DNA from: Halomarina ordinaria
Lineage (GTDB): Archaea > Halobacteriota > Halobacteria > Halobacteriales > Haloarculaceae
Direction of reading: 5' to 3'
Assembly: GCF_030553305.1 (NCBI RefSeq)
Contig: NZ_JARRAH010000001.1
Location: forward strand, 2,418,001-2,482,000
Length of the DNA: 64,000 nt
In this document: positions 31,141-40,633 of the stretch, in pieces
Layout of the letters: each line of letters opens with the position of its first letter
Numbering within the stretch: the stretch's first letter is position 1
Made by a program: the position numbers and the translations under genes
The notes under the pieces: generated by a model
What the model saw: only the letters and a program-made list of their open reading frames with translations
Told to the model about the DNA's origin: nothing
Database searches by the model: none

Positions 31141-31255
31141 GCGACGGTCAGGACACGGCGACGCTGGCCGCGCGCTCGTAGGTAAACGTTCGTCCCGGGT
31201 GTGGTCTCCCGGTTGTTCGGGGGTGGCGTCGAAAGAAGGGGTCGCGGCTCCGACC

Positions 31256-32092
31256 TTACAGGTCGCTGGAGTTGAACCGTGCGTACCCGATGGCGAGGGG
31301 AACGACGAGCCAGAACAGGAGGATGACGAGCCCGAACCAGCTCTGCAGGTAGAACGGGTCGGATGCGGAGGCACCCATCATCGCCGTGATGTCGTCGTTC
31401 GGCAGGAGCGCGAAGACGGAGTTGCTGTAGGCGGCCCCCGGCGCGAGGTTCGTGATGAGTCGCGTCCAGTCGGTGGGGTATCCCTGGAGAGAACTCCCGT
31501 TGACGAAGTAGTAGAGCACCAGCGGAACCGTTCCCCACAGGAACTCGAACAGAGCGTAGAGTCCGACGGCTCCCGCGAGCGCCTTCGACGTCGAGGCGAA
31601 CAGCGACGAGAACGCGATGCCGATGCTGATGTAGACGAGCGCGAATAGCATCGTCACCAAGACGAACACGGCGTACGAGGCGGGGTCGAACTCGCCGTAC
31701 TGCGTCGCGACGATGACGAGCGCGACGGCGAAGCCGACGACGATGGCGATGAGCGTCGAGAGCGTCCGCCCGACGAGCTTGCCGAGTACCATCTCACCGC
31801 GGCTGTGTGGAAGCGAGAGCATGAGCTTCATACTCCCCGACTCGCGCTCACCGACGACGGCCTTGTAGCTGATCATCAACCCGATGATGGGGACGAGCAG
31901 CCCCGCCGGAGTCAGGAGGAACACCAGCAGTCCGATGGTCTGGGCCTCCCCCCCGCCCGAGAACGTCGGGATGACCGTGTAGAGGTACGCCGCACCGGCC
32001 GCGAACAGTACGAACAGGACGGAGAGTCCCCAGAGCCAGCGCGAGCGCGCCGCGTCCTGGAAGTCCTTCTTCGCGACGGCGGTCCAGCTCAC
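31256..32092 (-). CDS. ABC-2 type permease
   Basis: This 278-residue membrane protein has six likely helices. The N-terminal AVAKKDFQDAARSRWLWGLSVLFVLFAAG is the usual start of haloarchaeal ABC-2 (NosY-like) permeases. KAVVGERESGSMKLMLSLPHSRGEMVLGKL is the conserved coupling segment after helix 2. It forms an exporter with the ATPase encoded just upstream (4-bp overlap). The substrate is unknown; peptides, lipids or copper-handling roles are known in the family. Confidence 0.9.
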   Translation of the reverse strand: MSWTAVAKKDFQDAARSRWLWGLSVLFVLFAAGAAYLYTVIPTFSGGGEAQTIGLLVFLLTPAGLLVPIIGLMISYKAVVGERESGSMKLMLSLPHSRGEMVLGKLVGRTLSTLIAIVVGFAVALVIVATQYGEFDPASYAVFVLVTMLFALVYISIGIAFSSLFASTSKALAGAVGLYALFEFLWGTVPLVLYYFVNGSSLQGYPTDWTRLITNLAPGAAYSNSVFALLPNDDITAMMGASASDPFYLQSWFGLVILLFWLVVPLAIGYARFNSSDL

Positions 32093-33054
32093 GCCTGGAC
32101 CTCCGACTCCGATTCGGTCTCGGTTTCGGCTTCGGCGGTCTCCTGGGGCGCGTCGTTCGTGTAGCTCATGAACAGCTCTTCGAGCGACGCCTTCTCCGTC
32201 GAGAAGTCCTGGACGTCGGCGCCGGCGTCCTCGACCGCCGTCAGCACGGCGGTCTTCGACGCGTCCTGAATCGTCACGACGATGGTGTCGCCGTCGACGG
32301 CGACACCCGAGACCCCGGGGACGTCCCGGGCGGCCTCGACGGCCGCGTCGGGGGCGTGGGTCGTCCGGATAGTGAGCGTCGACCCGCTCCCCATCGACTC
32401 GCGCAGACCCTCGATGCTGTCCTCGGCGACGAGTTCGCCCTCGCGGAGGATGCCGACGCGGTCGCAGACCGCCTCGACCTGTTCGAGGATGTGACTCGAG
32501 AAGAAGACGGTCGCGCCGCGGCGGTTCTCCTCGCGGATGATGTCGCGCATCTCGCGGGCGCCGTTCGGGTCGAGGCCCGTCGAGGGTTCGTCGAGGACGA
32601 GCAGGTCGGGTTCGCCGACGAGCGCCATCGCGAGCACGAGACGCTGGGCCATCCCCTTCGAGTAGCCGCCGGCCTTGCGGTCGGCGGCGTCGGGGATGCC
32701 GACGCGGTCGAGCAGCGCCATGGGGTCGTCGTCGGTCCCCTTCGATTCGATGGCGAACTCGACGTGCTGGCGACCCGTCAGTCGGTCGTAGACGTGGTAG
32801 CCGTCGGGGAGGACGCCGACGCGCTGGCGAACCGCCTTCGACTCGCGCTGGGCGTCCATCCCGAGGACTGTTATGCTCCCCTCGGTGGGGCGGATGAAGT
32901 CCAGCAGGGCGTTGATGGTCGTCGACTTCCCCGCGCCGTTCGGGCCGAGGAAACCGTATATTTCACCGTCTCTGACCGTGAGGTCGAGGTCGCGGAGGGC
33001 GACGACGTCGCCACCGAACCGTTTGGTGACGTCGTTCACTTCGATAGCGGGCAT
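32089..33054 (-). CDS. ABC transporter ATP-binding protein
   Basis: This 321-residue ATPase has Walker A GPNGAGKST (about residues 37-45), the signature GYSKGMAQR (about 129-137), Walker B LLVLDEPSTGLDP (about 150-162) and the switch His in SSHILEQ. The C-terminal 100 residues form a small beta domain (TLTIRTTHAPDAAVEAA, then TIVVTIQDASKTAVLTAV) and end in a Glu/Thr/Ser-rich tail. It pairs with the ABC-2 permease downstream. The arrangement resembles haloarchaeal copper/NosFY-like and drug exporters. Confidence 0.93.
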   Translation of the reverse strand: MPAIEVNDVTKRFGGDVVALRDLDLTVRDGEIYGFLGPNGAGKSTTINALLDFIRPTEGSITVLGMDAQRESKAVRQRVGVLPDGYHVYDRLTGRQHVEFAIESKGTDDDPMALLDRVGIPDAADRKAGGYSKGMAQRLVLAMALVGEPDLLVLDEPSTGLDPNGAREMRDIIREENRRGATVFFSSHILEQVEAVCDRVGILREGELVAEDSIEGLRESMGSGSTLTIRTTHAPDAAVEAARDVPGVSGVAVDGDTIVVTIQDASKTAVLTAVEDAGADVQDFSTEKASLEELFMSYTNDAPQETAEAETETESESEVQA

Positions 33055-33153
33055 ACGGCCGCGAGTTGCGTGTACGCCCTGAAAGTCTTTGCTCCTCTTT
33101 CATACGTCGTCTGTCACGTCTGCGGGTCCCCCGTTCCGCGGGGTCTCCCGGCC

Positions 33154-33435
33154 TCAGATGACGTCGTCCGGGTCGTGGTCGGCCGCCATGCGCTCCGCTT
33201 CCGACGCGTAGCGCTCTCGCCTCTCCTCGTCCTCGACGGCCGCGAGCTCGTCCGGGTCGGCGTCCATCGCCGCCGTCACGTCGCCCGACCCCATCACGAG
33301 GTTCGCCGAGCGCTCGCGCTGGTGGTAGCGCTCCCCGTCGGTCGTCGCGTACACCAGCGTGATGAGGTTCCGGTCGTCGTAGCTCCGTTCGACCAGCCAG
33401 AGGCGGAGGCGCTCGCCCTCCGGGTCGTCGCTCAT
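33154..33435 (-). CDS. Haloarchaeal protein of unknown function, 93 aa
   Basis: This 93-residue very acidic protein begins with a beta-strand pattern (RLRLWLVERSYDDRNLITLVYATTDGERYHQRERS). It continues as a helix-rich, Glu-rich half (DPDELAAVEDEERRERYASEAERMAADHD). It has no cysteines, signal or membrane segment. The ATG at 33435 (MSDDPEGERL) was preferred to a longer frame rich in Arg and Thr that looks non-coding. It is divergent from uvrC across about 107 bp. The function is unknown. Confidence 0.68.
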   Translation of the reverse strand: MSDDPEGERLRLWLVERSYDDRNLITLVYATTDGERYHQRERSANLVMGSGDVTAAMDADPDELAAVEDEERRERYASEAERMAADHDPDDVI

Positions 33436-33542
33436 GGTCGGCGATTCGCCCGTCGCCCGCTTGTACGTGGTGGTCGGCCGAGCACCGCTCCCGGCGAGCG
33501 AACGCGTCACCCTCTTACCCCCTGCGCCCCTCGGTTCGGTGA

Positions 33543-35321
33543 ATGGATTCGGCGGCAGTGCGCACCCGCGCGGGCGAGTTCCCCCGCTCCCCCGGCGTCT
33601 ACCTGTTTCAGGACGGCGAGGCCGTCCTCTACGTCGGGAAGGCGGTCGACCTGCGCGACCGGGTGCGCTCGTACGCCGACCCCCGCTCGGCGCGCATCCG
33701 GCGGATGGTGGAGCGCGCGCGGACCATCGACGTCGCCGTCACGGACACGGAGACGCAGGCGCTGTTGCTGGAGGCGAACCTCATCAAGCGCCACCAGCCG
33801 ACGTACAACGTCCGACTGAAGGACGACAAGTCCTACCCCCTCGTGCAACTGACCGACCACGAGTTCCCCCGCATCGAGGTGACGCGCGACCCCGACGACT
33901 CCGCGACCGTCTACGGCCCCTACACCGACGTGGGCCGCGTCGAGACGGTCGTGAAGGCGCTGCGAGAGACGTACGGCGTCCGGGGGTGTTCGGACCACAA
34001 GTTCGCCGGCCGCGACCGCCCCTGTCTCGACTACGACATCGGCCTCTGTACGGCCCCCTGTACCGGCGAGATATCCCGAGAGGGGTACCTGACCGACGTG
34101 ACGTCAGTCGAGCGGTTCTTCGAGGGCGAGACGGGCGTCCTCGCCGACCCGGTCCGCCGGGCGATGGAGTCGGCCAGCCAGGAGCGCCAGTTCGAGCGCG
34201 CCGCCCACCTCCGGGACCGCCTGTCGGCCGTCGAGGCGTTCCACGAGGGCGGCGGCGACGCCGTCGTCGCCCGCGACGGCCGGACCGTGGACGTCCTCGG
34301 CGTCGCCATCGAGGGCGACCGCGCCACCGTCGCCCGCCTGCGCAGCGAGAACGGGAAACTCGTCGACCGGGAGCGACACGTCCTCTCGACGCCCGACCCC
34401 GCCGACGGCGAGGCCGGGGACGGGCGGGAGGAAGACGGCGTCGCGGGCGTCCTCGCGGCGTTCGTCCCGCAGTACTACGCCGAGCGGCCCCTCCCGGACG
34501 CCCTGCTGGTCCCCGAGCGCCCCGACGACGGGGAGGTGGCGGCGTGGCTGGAGCGCGAGGGCGTCTCGCTTCGCGTCCCCGGCGCCGGCCGCGAGGCGAC
34601 GCTCGTCGACCTCGCGCTGAAGAACGCCCGCCGGCGGGTCGGTCGGAGCGACGAGGGGGGCGCGCTCGCCGAGGCGCTGGCCGGCGCCGTCCCCTCGCTC
34701 CCCGCCCGTATCGAGCGCATCGAGGGGTTCGACGTGAGCCACGCCCAGGGGCGGTCGGCCGTCGGGTCGAACGTCACCTTCGTCGACGGGTCGGCCGAGA
34801 AGGGCGACTACCGACGCAAGAAACTCGACGACCGGAACGACGACTACGGGAACATGTACGACCTGCTGCGCTGGCGGGCCGACCGCGCCGTCGCCGGCCG
34901 CGACGACCGCCCCGACCCGGACCTCCTGCTCGTCGACGGCGGCGAGGGGCAGCTGGCCGCGGCGCGCGAGGCGCTCGCCGACGCAGGGTGGGACGTGCCG
35001 GCGGTCGGCCTCGCCAAGCGCGAGGAGGTGGTCGTCACGCCGGCGGGGCGTTTCGACTGGCCCGGCGACGCCCCGCACCTCCACCTGCTCCAGCGCGTCC
35101 GGGACGAGGCCCACCGCTTCGCGGTACAGTACCACCAGACGCTCCGCGACGAGGTCCGGACCGTCCTCGACGACGTCCCCGGCGTCGGCCCGCAGACGCG
35201 AAAGCGCCTGCTCAGGCGCTTCGGGAGCGTCGAGAACGTCCGCGGGGCGAGCGTCGAGGACCTGACGAGCGTCGCCGGCGTCGGCGCGAAGACGGCCGAG
35301 ACGCTCAAGCGACGGCTGTAG
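33543..35321 (+). CDS. uvrC: UvrABC excinuclease subunit C
   Basis: This 592-residue nuclease makes both cuts in nucleotide excision repair. The GIY-YIG domain is at the N-terminus ([17 protein letters not shown], residues 18-34). A UVR/UvrB-contact motif is near 195-225 ([23 protein letters not shown]). The RNase H-like endonuclease domain has [12 protein letters not shown] and [10 protein letters not shown], and a helix-hairpin-helix pair ends the protein ([22 protein letters not shown]). A TTACC box about 27 bp upstream suggests a leaderless mRNA. Its partner uvrB is at 44.6-46.7 kb. Confidence 0.97.
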   Translation: MDSAAVRTRAGEFPRSPGVYLFQDGEAVLYVGKAVDLRDRVRSYADPRSARIRRMVERARTIDVAVTDTETQALLLEANLIKRHQPTYNVRLKDDKSYPLVQLTDHEFPRIEVTRDPDDSATVYGPYTDVGRVETVVKALRETYGVRGCSDHKFAGRDRPCLDYDIGLCTAPCTGEISREGYLTDVTSVERFFEGETGVLADPVRRAMESASQERQFERAAHLRDRLSAVEAFHEGGGDAVVARDGRTVDVLGVAIEGDRATVARLRSENGKLVDRERHVLSTPDPADGEAGDGREEDGVAGVLAAFVPQYYAERPLPDALLVPERPDDGEVAAWLEREGVSLRVPGAGREATLVDLALKNARRRVGRSDEGGALAEALAGAVPSLPARIERIEGFDVSHAQGRSAVGSNVTFVDGSAEKGDYRRKKLDDRNDDYGNMYDLLRWRADRAVAGRDDRPDPDLLLVDGGEGQLAAAREALADAGWDVPAVGLAKREEVVVTPAGRFDWPGDAPHLHLLQRVRDEAHRFAVQYHQTLRDEVRTVLDDVPGVGPQTRKRLLRRFGSVENVRGASVEDLTSVAGVGAKTAETLKRRL

Positions 35322-35324
35322 TCG

Positions 35325-36290
35325 TCAGTCGGCGCCCGCGCTCTCGCCCTCGCCGTCGCCCTCGTCGGCCGCGAGCAGCGGCGGCAGGTGCGCCTCGATG
35401 TCGTCGCGGCGGTCCTCCAGCCACTCGGGGAGCATGAGCTCCGTCCCGAGCGCCTCGGGGTCCTCGTCGACGTCGAACCCGGGGGTGTCGGTGGCGAGTT
35501 CGAAGACGGTCCCGCCCGGTTCGCGGAAGTACATCGAGCGGAAGTACTGCCGGTTCAGGACGGGCGAGACGTTCATCCCGAGCGCGGAGATGGCGTCGCT
35601 GGCGTTCGTCTGGTCGGCCGCCGACTCGACCCGGAAGGCGGCGTGGTGGACGTGCCCCGGGCCGACGGGGACGGCCTCCTCGGGGGGCGCGCGCAGGACG
35701 TCGATGACGGCGCCGACGCGCGCCTCGCTGCGGTAGCGCAGGCGCTCGTCGTCCTCGCCGACGAGGACGTAGCCGAAGGAGTCCTCCAGGAAGGTCCCGG
35801 TCTCCTCGGCGTCCGGGACGGCGAGCGTGACGCCGAAGAGCCCACGGACGGCGTACTTCGTGGGGACGCCCTCGCCGTCCCAGGGGTCGCCGGGGACGTC
35901 GGCGGCGACGAGTTCCAGCGGGAGGCCGTCGGGGTCGGTGAACGAGAGGACCGACCGGTCGAAGCGCTCCGTGCGCTCGGTCTCGACGCCGTGTGCCGCG
36001 AGTCGGTCGGTCCAGTACCCGAGCGACGTGGGGGGGACGGCGAACGAGAGCGTCGTCACCGTGCCGCCGACGGGTTGTTCGACGTCCTCGTCGTCGGACC
36101 AGGGCGAGAAGGTGACGACGGTGCCGGGCGCGCCCGTCGCGTCGCCGTAGTAGAGGTGGTGCGTGTAGGGGTCGTCGTAGGCGACGGTCCGCTTCACGAG
36201 TCTGAGCCCGAGGAGCTCCCGGTAGAACGAGAGGTTCCGGTCGAGCGACTCGGTGAAGGCCGTCACGTGGTGGAGTCCGCGTATCGTCAT
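35325..36290 (-). CDS. Ring-cleaving dioxygenase-like protein (VOC/glyoxalase fold)
   Basis: This 321-residue protein has two vicinal-oxygen-chelate halves. The first starts IRGLHHVTAFTESLDRNLSFYRELLGLRLVKRTVAYDDP, with the metal His in LHHVT. The second has VHHAAFRVES, with a second His, and FELATDTPGF supplies a metal Glu. This is the pattern of the LinE/MhqO-like extradiol dioxygenases, hydroquinone or catechol-type enzymes that can also detoxify quinones. The true substrate is not known. It is convergent with uvrC, 3 bp apart. Confidence 0.88.
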   Translation of the reverse strand: MTIRGLHHVTAFTESLDRNLSFYRELLGLRLVKRTVAYDDPYTHHLYYGDATGAPGTVVTFSPWSDDEDVEQPVGGTVTTLSFAVPPTSLGYWTDRLAAHGVETERTERFDRSVLSFTDPDGLPLELVAADVPGDPWDGEGVPTKYAVRGLFGVTLAVPDAEETGTFLEDSFGYVLVGEDDERLRYRSEARVGAVIDVLRAPPEEAVPVGPGHVHHAAFRVESAADQTNASDAISALGMNVSPVLNRQYFRSMYFREPGGTVFELATDTPGFDVDEDPEALGTELMLPEWLEDRRDDIEAHLPPLLAADEGDGEGESAGAD

Positions 36291-36323
36291 CGTGTGTGTG
36301 CTCGGTCCGGTGGGGTGCCAGCC

Positions 36324-36662
36324 TCAGGGGACCTTGACGTAGTGATAACCCGTGTCCTGGAGCTTCGAGACGGTTCCGACGCCGGAACTCGCGGGGTCGA
36401 CCCCCGAGAGCAAGTCGTCGGTCGGTATCTCCCGCGTTCGAAGCGAGTTGCGACACGCCTGAAACGCGACGTCGGCGGCGAGGTCCGCCACCTCGTCCGC
36501 GTGCGTCGAGCCGTCGACGAGCAGCCAGACCGCGTCGCCGTTGGCGACGAACGCGACCGACTCCAGGTCGAGGGTGTCGTCTGCGAGGAGGTTCCGGGCG
36601 TTCGCCAGCGCGTGCCGCTGGTCGGCCTCGGACCCACTCGAACAGTGCAGGACGACGTTCAT
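36324..36662 (-). CDS. DsrE-like protein
   Basis: This 112-residue protein has the DsrE/YchN-type alpha/beta pattern. A short first strand (MNVVLHCSSG) is followed by a helix (DQRHALANARNLLAD), then VAFVANGDAVWLLVDGS and the Cys-containing FQACRNSL (Cys70) before a C-terminal strand. Family members bind sulfur or act in trimers, but many archaeal copies are uncharacterised. The TATA-like box is CTTATGG (minus strand, near 36690), consistent with a leaderless start. The gene stands alone and is divergent from the SPFH gene. Confidence 0.78.
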   Translation of the reverse strand: MNVVLHCSSGSEADQRHALANARNLLADDTLDLESVAFVANGDAVWLLVDGSTHADEVADLAADVAFQACRNSLRTREIPTDDLLSGVDPASSGVGTVSKLQDTGYHYVKVP

Positions 36663-37014
36663 CCGCGCGTAGGTATGCTGTCACGGCCCATAAGTTAGGT
36701 GTTCCGTCGCCGCCGTGGGGACACGACACGTGCGAGGACCTGTCGGCCGTCGGACGACAGGTCGGACCGCCCGGCTGCGGGCCGAAAACCGGCCGACCGT
36801 GACGCCCTCGTGTGAACGGTGTGGCCGTTCGCCCGGGCGATAGGTCAGCGAACGGACGGTGGTGACGGCCGACACGAGAGCCCTCGCCCGTACCTGTCGG
36901 TTCGCCGTTCGTTCGACTCTCGACCCGAACTCGACGGCAAGTCGGTCCTGTGCCCCCGGACGGGACCGGGGCCCCCGTCGAAACGTTTACGCTCGTGTCT
37001 GCGAACTGTTCACT
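36663..37014. other. 352-bp divergent intergenic region
   Basis: No convincing gene is visible. The left end holds the DsrE promoter (about 36688-36697) and the right end the SPFH promoter (AACGTTTACG, 36981-36990). Between them, GACCTGTCG (36737-36745) and CGACAGGTC (36755-36763) make a perfect 9-bp inverted repeat with a 9-bp loop. GGCCG-AAAA-CCGGCC near 36783 forms a second, smaller one. Reading frames here are low-complexity Arg/Pro/Ser, as expected for noncoding GC-rich DNA. Confidence 0.6.
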
Positions 37015-38205
37015 ATGAGCGAACGTGGGGTGTTCTACGAACTCGGGAAGGCGGCCGCCCGGGTGGAGTCGGCGGGCGTCGAGCGCCCGCGACCCAGCGG
37101 CGCCGGGCGCCCCGTCGTGGGCGTCGTCCTCGCTGCCGCGCTGGGGGCGGCGTACCTCGCCGGCGTCGTCAGTCTCGCCGTGTTCGGCGCTGCGCTGTTC
37201 CTCGTGCTCCTCGTCGCCACCCTCGTCAGCAGCGTCGAACTCGTCCAGGCGTACGAGCGGCGAGCGCTCACCGTCTTCGGCGCGAACCGCGGCCTGCTCG
37301 AACCGGGCCTGCACTTCGTCCCGCCGTTCGTCTCGCGGACCTACCGCTTCGACGTCCGGACGGCGGCCCTCGACGTCCCCACTCAGGAGGCCATCACGCG
37401 CGACAACTCCCCCGTCAGGGCCGACGCCGTCCTCTACATCCGCGTCGTCGACGCGGAGAAGGCGTTCCTCGGCGTCGACGACTACCGCCGCGCGACGCTC
37501 TACCTCGCCCAGACGTCGCTCCGGGCCGTCCTCGGCGACATGGCCCTCGACGAGACGCTGTCGCGGCGCGAGGTCATCAACGCGCGCATCCGCGAGCAAC
37601 TCGACGAACCGACCGACGCGTGGGGCGTCCGCGTCGAGGCCGTCGAGGTGCGCGAGGTGAAACCCAGCGCGGGCGTCGTCGACGCGATGGAGCAACAGAG
37701 CGCCGCCGAGCGCCGCCGCCGTGCGATGATCCTCGAAGCACAGGGCGAGCGCGTCAGCGCCGTCGAGCGCGCCGAGGGCGAGAAACGCGCCAACATCATC
37801 CGCGCACAGGGCGAGAAGCGCTCTCGAGTCCTCGAAGCGCAGGGTGACGCCGTCTCGACGGTGCTGCGCGCCCGGGCGGCCGAGTCGATGGGCGAGCGCG
37901 CGATACTCGAGAAGGGCATGGAGACGCTCGCGAGCATCGGGCGCTCGCCCTCGACGACGCTCGTCCTCCCGCAGGAACTCACCTCGCTGCTCGGACGCTA
38001 CGGCCGGCATCTCTCGGGGAGCGACGCGCGCGAGGCGGTCCCCCCGCTCGAACCCGGCGCGTTCGACGCCGAGACGCGCCGCCTGCTCGGCCTCGACACC
38101 TTCGCGGCCGACTTCGACGTCGCCGAGGTGACCGACGCGGGCGTCCCCATCGAAATCGAGTCGTCCGAGGAACCCGAGGAACCCGAGGAGGCGCTCGAAC
38201 GGTAG
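37015..38205 (+). CDS. SPFH/band-7 membrane protein (stomatin/prohibitin-like)
   Basis: This 396-residue protein has a paired hydrophobic segment near the N-terminus (VVGVVLAAALGAAYLAGVVSLAVFGAALFLVLLVATLVSSV). An SPFH domain follows (AYERRALTVFGANRGLLEPGLHFVPPFVSRTYRFDVRT). A long charged coiled coil comes next (AEQ-type repeats: MILEAQGERVSAVERAEGEKRANIIRAQGE, about 235-285). The C-terminal 80 residues are acidic. Such proteins organise membrane complexes or proteases. The start at 37015 is supported by AACGTTTACG about 27 bp upstream. No NfeD partner is adjacent. Confidence 0.92.
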   Translation: MSERGVFYELGKAAARVESAGVERPRPSGAGRPVVGVVLAAALGAAYLAGVVSLAVFGAALFLVLLVATLVSSVELVQAYERRALTVFGANRGLLEPGLHFVPPFVSRTYRFDVRTAALDVPTQEAITRDNSPVRADAVLYIRVVDAEKAFLGVDDYRRATLYLAQTSLRAVLGDMALDETLSRREVINARIREQLDEPTDAWGVRVEAVEVREVKPSAGVVDAMEQQSAAERRRRAMILEAQGERVSAVERAEGEKRANIIRAQGEKRSRVLEAQGDAVSTVLRARAAESMGERAILEKGMETLASIGRSPSTTLVLPQELTSLLGRYGRHLSGSDAREAVPPLEPGAFDAETRRLLGLDTFAADFDVAEVTDAGVPIEIESSEEPEEPEEALER

Positions 38206-38255
38206 GTCGACCTCGCCGCGCGTGCGAACCGAATCGACCGGCCCGAGCGACCGCG

Positions 38256-38996
38256 TCAGTGTTCTCCCGGGTCCGGGAGGTCGCCCGGCAGGCCGTCGGC
38301 GTCGAGGCCGCCCACGCGACAGAGGTCCCACAGCGTGGCGAGGTTGCTCGTCACCGTCGGGAGGGTTCCCCACAGGTCGCCGACCGCGCCGAGCGTCGGG
38401 TAGTTCGTACAGGAGACGAACAGCGCGTCGGCGTCGGGGGCGCGGTCGAGGACGCGGCGGGCCTGTTCCCGGGCGTCTCCCGGGGTGAGCCGGCCGATGG
38501 CGGTGTTGCGCTCGATGCCGCGACCGTCGAGTCGCACGACGTCGAACCCCGCGTCCGCGAGGTAGTCGCGTTCGCGCTCGTTCAGGTCGTCGGTGTAGGG
38601 GGTCGCGACGGCGACGGTCCGGGCCCCCAGTGCCGAGAGGAGTCGGCGGACCGACAGCGCCGTGGCGACCGCCGGGGCGTCCGCGGCGTCGCTCAACCGG
38701 GCCTCGAGGTCGACGTCGAAGCCGTGGCCGTGGACGAGGCTGCCGGTAGTGCAGGCGTAGGCGACGGCGTCCACGCCGGCGTGGCCCAGACGCTCGCCGG
38801 CCGCGACGGTTCCCTCGGCCATCGCGTCCAGCGCCTCGGCGGTGACGTCCACCAGCGGGACCCGCGCGGCGTGGACCGAGGCGCCCGCCGGCGCCCAGGC
38901 CGCGAACTCCGGTTCGACCGTCGTGTTCGAGGAGGGGACGACCGCCCCGAGGCGGGGTCGCTCCCCCCGAGCCGTCGGGTCCGTCCGCCCGGTCAC
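38256..38996 (-). CDS. AMDase / maleate isomerase-like enzyme (Asp/Glu racemase superfamily)
   Basis: This 246-residue enzyme has two catalytic-type cysteines, Cys82 in VAYACTTGS and Cys196 in FVSCTNYPT. The N-terminal GAVVPSSNTTVEPEF is typical of arylmalonate decarboxylases and maleate cis-trans isomerases. These enzymes share the Asp/Glu racemase fold, as do hydantoin racemases. It is the last gene of the hydantoinase operon; its ATG overlaps the hyuB stop by 4 bp. The likely role is isomerisation, racemisation or decarboxylation of the pathway intermediate. The substrate cannot be read from the sequence. Confidence 0.87.
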   Translation of the reverse strand: MTGRTDPTARGERPRLGAVVPSSNTTVEPEFAAWAPAGASVHAARVPLVDVTAEALDAMAEGTVAAGERLGHAGVDAVAYACTTGSLVHGHGFDVDLEARLSDAADAPAVATALSVRRLLSALGARTVAVATPYTDDLNERERDYLADAGFDVVRLDGRGIERNTAIGRLTPGDAREQARRVLDRAPDADALFVSCTNYPTLGAVGDLWGTLPTVTSNLATLWDLCRVGGLDADGLPGDLPDPGEH

Positions 38997-40633
38997 GCTC
39001 CCTCGCCCCCGTCGGTGACTTTGCCGTCGGCCCGGTCGCGCGCTCGCGCCTCCGGGTCGCGCTCGGCCGGGTCGCCGTGGCCGCCGCCGCCCGGCGTCAG
39101 GACGGTGACCGTCGTCCCGGCGGTCACGTCGAGGGACGTCTTCGCGGCGACCGACTCGCCGTCGACGCGGTTCTCGCCACGCGCCCCCGAATCGCCGCCA
39201 GCGAGACCCGCGGGGGGAATCCGGCGACGTTCGGTGAGCAGCGAGACGGTCGCGTCCGCCTCGACGGTGACGGTCCGTTCGAGGCCGAGGCCGCCGCGGT
39301 GGCGGCCGTCGCCGCCGCTGTCGGGACGGAAGCCGTAGCGTTCGACGCGCAGCGGGTACGCGACTTCGAGAGCCTCGACCGGCGTGTTGAGCGTGTTGGT
39401 CATGCCGACCTGCACGCCGTCCATGCCGTCGCGCGTCGGGCGGGCGCCGAAGCCGCCGGCGATGGTCTCGTAGTAGGTGAACGACCCCGTCCGACTGCCG
39501 ACGACGAGGTTGTTCATCGTCCCCTGCCCCCCGGCGGGGACGCGGTCGGGGACCGCCTCGGCGAACGCCGCGAGGACGACGTCCGTCAGGCGCTGGCTCG
39601 TCTCGACGTTCCCGCCGACGACGGCCGCCGGCGGCCGCGGGTCGACCAGCGACCCCTCGGGCGCCTCGACCGTGACCGGGTCGTAACAGCCCTGATTGGG
39701 GGGTATCTCGGGGTCGGTGACGCAGCGGACGACGAAGTAGGCGGCGCTCTTCGCGACGGCGAGCGGCGCGTTGACGTTGCCCGGCACCTGGTCGGCGGTC
39801 CCGTCGAAGTCGACGGTGAGCCGTCGGCCGTCGACGGTGACGGCCACCTCGACCGGTATCTCGACGGCCGCCGGGTCGACGCCGGAGGCGTGTTCGAGGA
39901 CGCCGTCGCCCTCCATGACGTCGCGGGCGCGGTACGTCCCGTCCGGCAGGGCCTCGATTTCGGCCTCGATGCGCTGTCGCGAGTAGTCGATGACGGCGTC
40001 GAACGCCGCCCGCACCCGGTCGCCGTGTTCGGAGAGCAGGTCGTCGAGGCGCGCCTCGGCGCGCTCGTTGGCCGCTATCTGCGCCTGCAGGTCCGCGCGG
40101 CGCTCGTCGGGCGTGCGGACGTTCGCGAGCAGCACCGACTGGACGTCCTCGTTCACCTCGCCCCCGTCCACGAGTCTGACCGGCGGCAGGCGCAGTCCCT
40201 CCTGGTATATCTCGCGCGACCCGGCGGGCATGCTTCCGGGGGACATCCCGCCGACGTCGGCGTGGTGCGCGCGCGAGACGGCGTAGCCGAGTATCTCGCC
40301 GCGCGGGGCGAGCGGCGAGACGAGCGTCACGTCCGGCAGGTGGGTCCCGCCGTCGAACGGGTCGTTGACGACGAAGACGTCGCCCGGCCGGGGGTCGCGT
40401 TCCCTAACCGCGCTCACCGCCTCGGGCATCGCCCCGAGGTGGACGGGGATGTGTTCGGCCTGTGCGACCATCCGGCCGTCGGCGTCGAACAGCGCCGTCG
40501 AGCAGTCCTGGCGCTCCTTGATGTTCGGGGAGTACGACCCCGTGATGAGCACCTGTCCCATCTCCTCGGCGACGCTCTCCAGCTGGTTGCGGAGTATCTC
40601 GAGCGTGACGGCGTCGAGCCCGTGGTCGCTCAT
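38993..40633 (-). CDS. hyuB: Hydantoinase/oxoprolinase subunit B
   Basis: This 546-residue HyuB-family protein is the partner of HyuA in ATP-dependent opening of hydantoin- or 5-oxoproline-type rings; acetone carboxylases use relatives. It begins VTLEILRNQLESVAEEMGQVL. Family blocks are SPNIKERQDCSTALFDADGRMVAQAEHIPVHLG, VNDPFDGGTHLPDV and GGMSPGSMPAGSREIYQEG. The C-terminal DSGGDGRHRGGLGLERTV and TPGGGGHGDP complete the fold. The ATG at 40633 overlaps the hyuA stop by 4 bp. The acidic end DRADGKVTDGGEGA is variable. Confidence 0.93.
   Translation of the reverse strand: MSDHGLDAVTLEILRNQLESVAEEMGQVLITGSYSPNIKERQDCSTALFDADGRMVAQAEHIPVHLGAMPEAVSAVRERDPRPGDVFVVNDPFDGGTHLPDVTLVSPLAPRGEILGYAVSRAHHADVGGMSPGSMPAGSREIYQEGLRLPPVRLVDGGEVNEDVQSVLLANVRTPDERRADLQAQIAANERAEARLDDLLSEHGDRVRAAFDAVIDYSRQRIEAEIEALPDGTYRARDVMEGDGVLEHASGVDPAAVEIPVEVAVTVDGRRLTVDFDGTADQVPGNVNAPLAVAKSAAYFVVRCVTDPEIPPNQGCYDPVTVEAPEGSLVDPRPPAAVVGGNVETSQRLTDVVLAAFAEAVPDRVPAGGQGTMNNLVVGSRTGSFTYYETIAGGFGARPTRDGMDGVQVGMTNTLNTPVEALEVAYPLRVERYGFRPDSGGDGRHRGGLGLERTVTVEADATVSLLTERRRIPPAGLAGGDSGARGENRVDGESVAAKTSLDVTAGTTVTVLTPGGGGHGDPAERDPEARARDRADGKVTDGGEGA

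Noticed and set aside
35305-38373. A 1,022-codon minus-strand open frame
   Set aside because: It crosses the VOC, DsrE-like and SPFH genes in a non-coding frame and has biased Arg/Ala/Gly composition without any family motif.
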